A stretch of 64,000 nt of DNA, from NCBI GenBank assembly GCA_964482025.1, contig CAYZVN010000005.1, positions 1-64,000 on the forward strand, given 5' to 3'. Of the stretch, positions 63,701 through 64,000 are shown in pieces. Both the position numbers and the translations under genes were made by a program. The DNA is from UBA5868 sp964482025 (lineage in GTDB: Bacteria > Pseudomonadota > Gammaproteobacteria > Pseudomonadales > Cellvibrionaceae). The notes under the pieces were generated by a model. The model was not told where the DNA came from. It saw nothing but the letters and a program-made list of their open reading frames with translations, and did no database searches. Within the stretch, counting starts at the first letter, position 1; the number at the start of each line of letters is the position of its first letter.

Positions 63701-64000
63701 GCGCCGAGAGCGCAATTCAGGCCGATGGATAGAGGCTGGGCATGGGCCAACGAGTTGTAGAAAGCTTCGGTGGTTTGGCCCGAGAGGGTCCGGCCGGAAG
63801 CATCGGTAATGGTGCCCGAGATCATGATTGGCAGCTTGCAGTCGTTGCGCTCGAAGTAATCCGAGACGGCAAAAACGGCTGCCTTAGCGTTCAGAGTATC
63901 GAAGATGGTTTCTATAAGCAGAATATCTGCGCCACCTTTGACCAAACCGTCGATAGCGACCGTATAGTTCTGCACAAGCCCGTCGAACGTAATATTGCGC
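60751..64000 (-). CDS. metH: Cobalamin-dependent methionine synthase (5' end outside window)
   Basis: MetH methylates homocysteine using methyltetrahydrofolate and B12. The frame stays open through position 64000, so the N-terminus is missing. Visible parts in order: end of the homocysteine domain with zinc cysteines in GLNCALGA and GGCCGTTPEHIR, the pterin-binding domain (FVNVGERCNVTGSARF), the B12 domain with the cobalt-binding His in VKGDVHDIGKNIVGVVL, and the C-terminal activation domain (ISGGVSNVSFSF lies in the pterin part; RPAPGYPACPDHTEK near the end). All key residues present in the visible part are intact. Confidence 0.97.
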   Translation of the reverse strand, partial: RNITFDGLVQNYTVAIDGLVKGGADILLIETIFDTLNAKAAVFAVSDYFERNDCKLPIMISGTITDASGRTLSGQTTEAFYNSLAHAQPLSIGLNCALGAAELRPYMQELSRVASCHVSAHPNAGLPNEFGEYDQSAEEMATIVADFAASGFINIIGGCCGTTPEHIRRIVEVVAQHKPRSIPDIEPACRLSGLEPFNIRSDSLFVNVGERCNVTGSARFKKLIVNDDYSTALEVALEQVENGAQVIDINMDEGMLDAEKAMVRFLNLIAGEPDIAKVPIMVDSSKWSVIEAGLKCIQGKPIVNSISLKEGEEEFIRHATLCRRYGAAVVVMAFDETGQADTAARKKEICQRSYDILTKVVGMPPEDIIFDPNIFAVATGIDEHNNYAVDFIEAAHWIRANLPYASISGGVSNVSFSFRGNNPVREAIHSVFLYHAIKAGLNMGIVNAGQLAIYDDLPSELRDCVEDVILNRTPSATETLVELAEKYREGATSGAKKEDQAWRELPVNKRLEYALVKGITAYIIDDTEEARRQASRPLDVIEGPLMDGMNVVGDLFGSGKMFLPQVVKSARVMKQAVAHLQPFIEQEKSESTKPQGRILMATVKGDVHDIGKNIVGVVLQCNNFEVIDLGVMVPCEKILETAREMSCDIIGVSGLITPSLDEMVTVAKEMQRQNFSVPLMVGGATTSKAHTAVKIEPHYHNDQVVYVPDASRAVGVVSQLLSEDHKEKFIAGIKEEYVKVRERNANRQRRTLIPYADAVQRKPTLDWSAYEPPKPKFIGVKVFNDYPLTELVDYIDWTPFFISWGLSGKYPQVLNDEVIGEAATQLYQEARRLLDDIIANKSLTARAVIGFWPANTVAHDDIQVVVDGEQTLTLHHLRQQQDKNTAEGYLYSLADFVAPKETGKQDYIGGFALTAGIGAEELAVSYADKGDDYNSIMVKALADRLAEAFAERMHERVRKEFWGYAEEESLDSESLIKERYQGIRPAPGYPACPDHTEKTALFELLDATNNAGVRLTEHFAMYPTAAVSGWYFAHPQAKYFGVGKIGEDQVTELAQRKGWSKSEVERWLQPNLDYDPETQSAD

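Overview
This window looks like chromosome from a free-living, flagellated marine or halotolerant gammaproteobacterium, probably near the Cellvibrionaceae/Pseudomonadales. The reasons are a Na+-translocating NADH:quinone reductase (nqrA-F plus nqrM), a complete ectoine operon with its own aspartokinase, the flagellar master regulator FleQ, FimV, and a gene order (csiV-mfd-nqr-sthA; alaS-lysC-csrA-tRNA-Ser; leuC-leuD-leuB-asd-fimV-truA) that recalls Pseudomonas and its relatives. The placement is inference from gene content; no marker gene was compared. I see no insertion sequence, prophage, CRISPR array or toxin-antitoxin module. One 100-base run of N lies inside a coding repeat.

Layout. 1-4.2 kb: a partial tRNA (probably Val) with its promoter, and a wzi-like/OPX polysaccharide export pair on the minus strand. 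4.5-9.4 kb: a cold-shock protein, csiV and mfd. 9.8-17.5 kb: nqrABCDEF, nqrM and the soluble transhydrogenase sthA, which together handle NADH oxidation/Na+ export and NADPH/NADH balance. 17.6-22 kb: a small exported protein, a PilZ protein, the ABC-F protein yheS, an M23 peptidase, a Trm112-like protein and hinT. 22-26.9 kb: alaS, lysC, csrA and tRNA-Ser(GCU), with a dense nest of inverted repeats between csrA and the tRNA. 27-32.3 kb: ectR divergent from ectABC-ask, with a MarR-type operator in between and a TPR membrane protein gene overlapping the end of ask. 32.4-35.8 kb: a FliA-type promoter, three fliS-family genes in a row with a fliT-like gene between the second and third, then fleQ.

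36-46 kb: yceH, a trypsin-like protease gene overlapping an FHA membrane-protein gene, a small lipoprotein, htpG behind a near-consensus sigma-32 promoter, gpsA, a DUF4389 protein with the sequence gap, sixA, an alpha/beta hydrolase, a DUF4892/OmpA-like protein and folE. 46-51 kb: prmB, aroC, an unrecognised secreted protein with a six-cysteine N-terminus, an outer-membrane barrel and a LysR regulator. 51.4-60.3 kb: leuCDB, asd, fimV and truA. 60.4-64 kb: a 39-residue membrane peptide, a DUF2970 protein and metH, which runs off the right edge.

Most of the window is core metabolism. The parts most worth a second look are the fliS array with its FliA promoter, the protease/FHA pair, the TPR protein translationally coupled to the ectoine operon, and the mutually exclusive hairpins just upstream of tRNA-Ser. 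Several promoters, operators and terminators were read by eye; those with only one good element carry low confidence.
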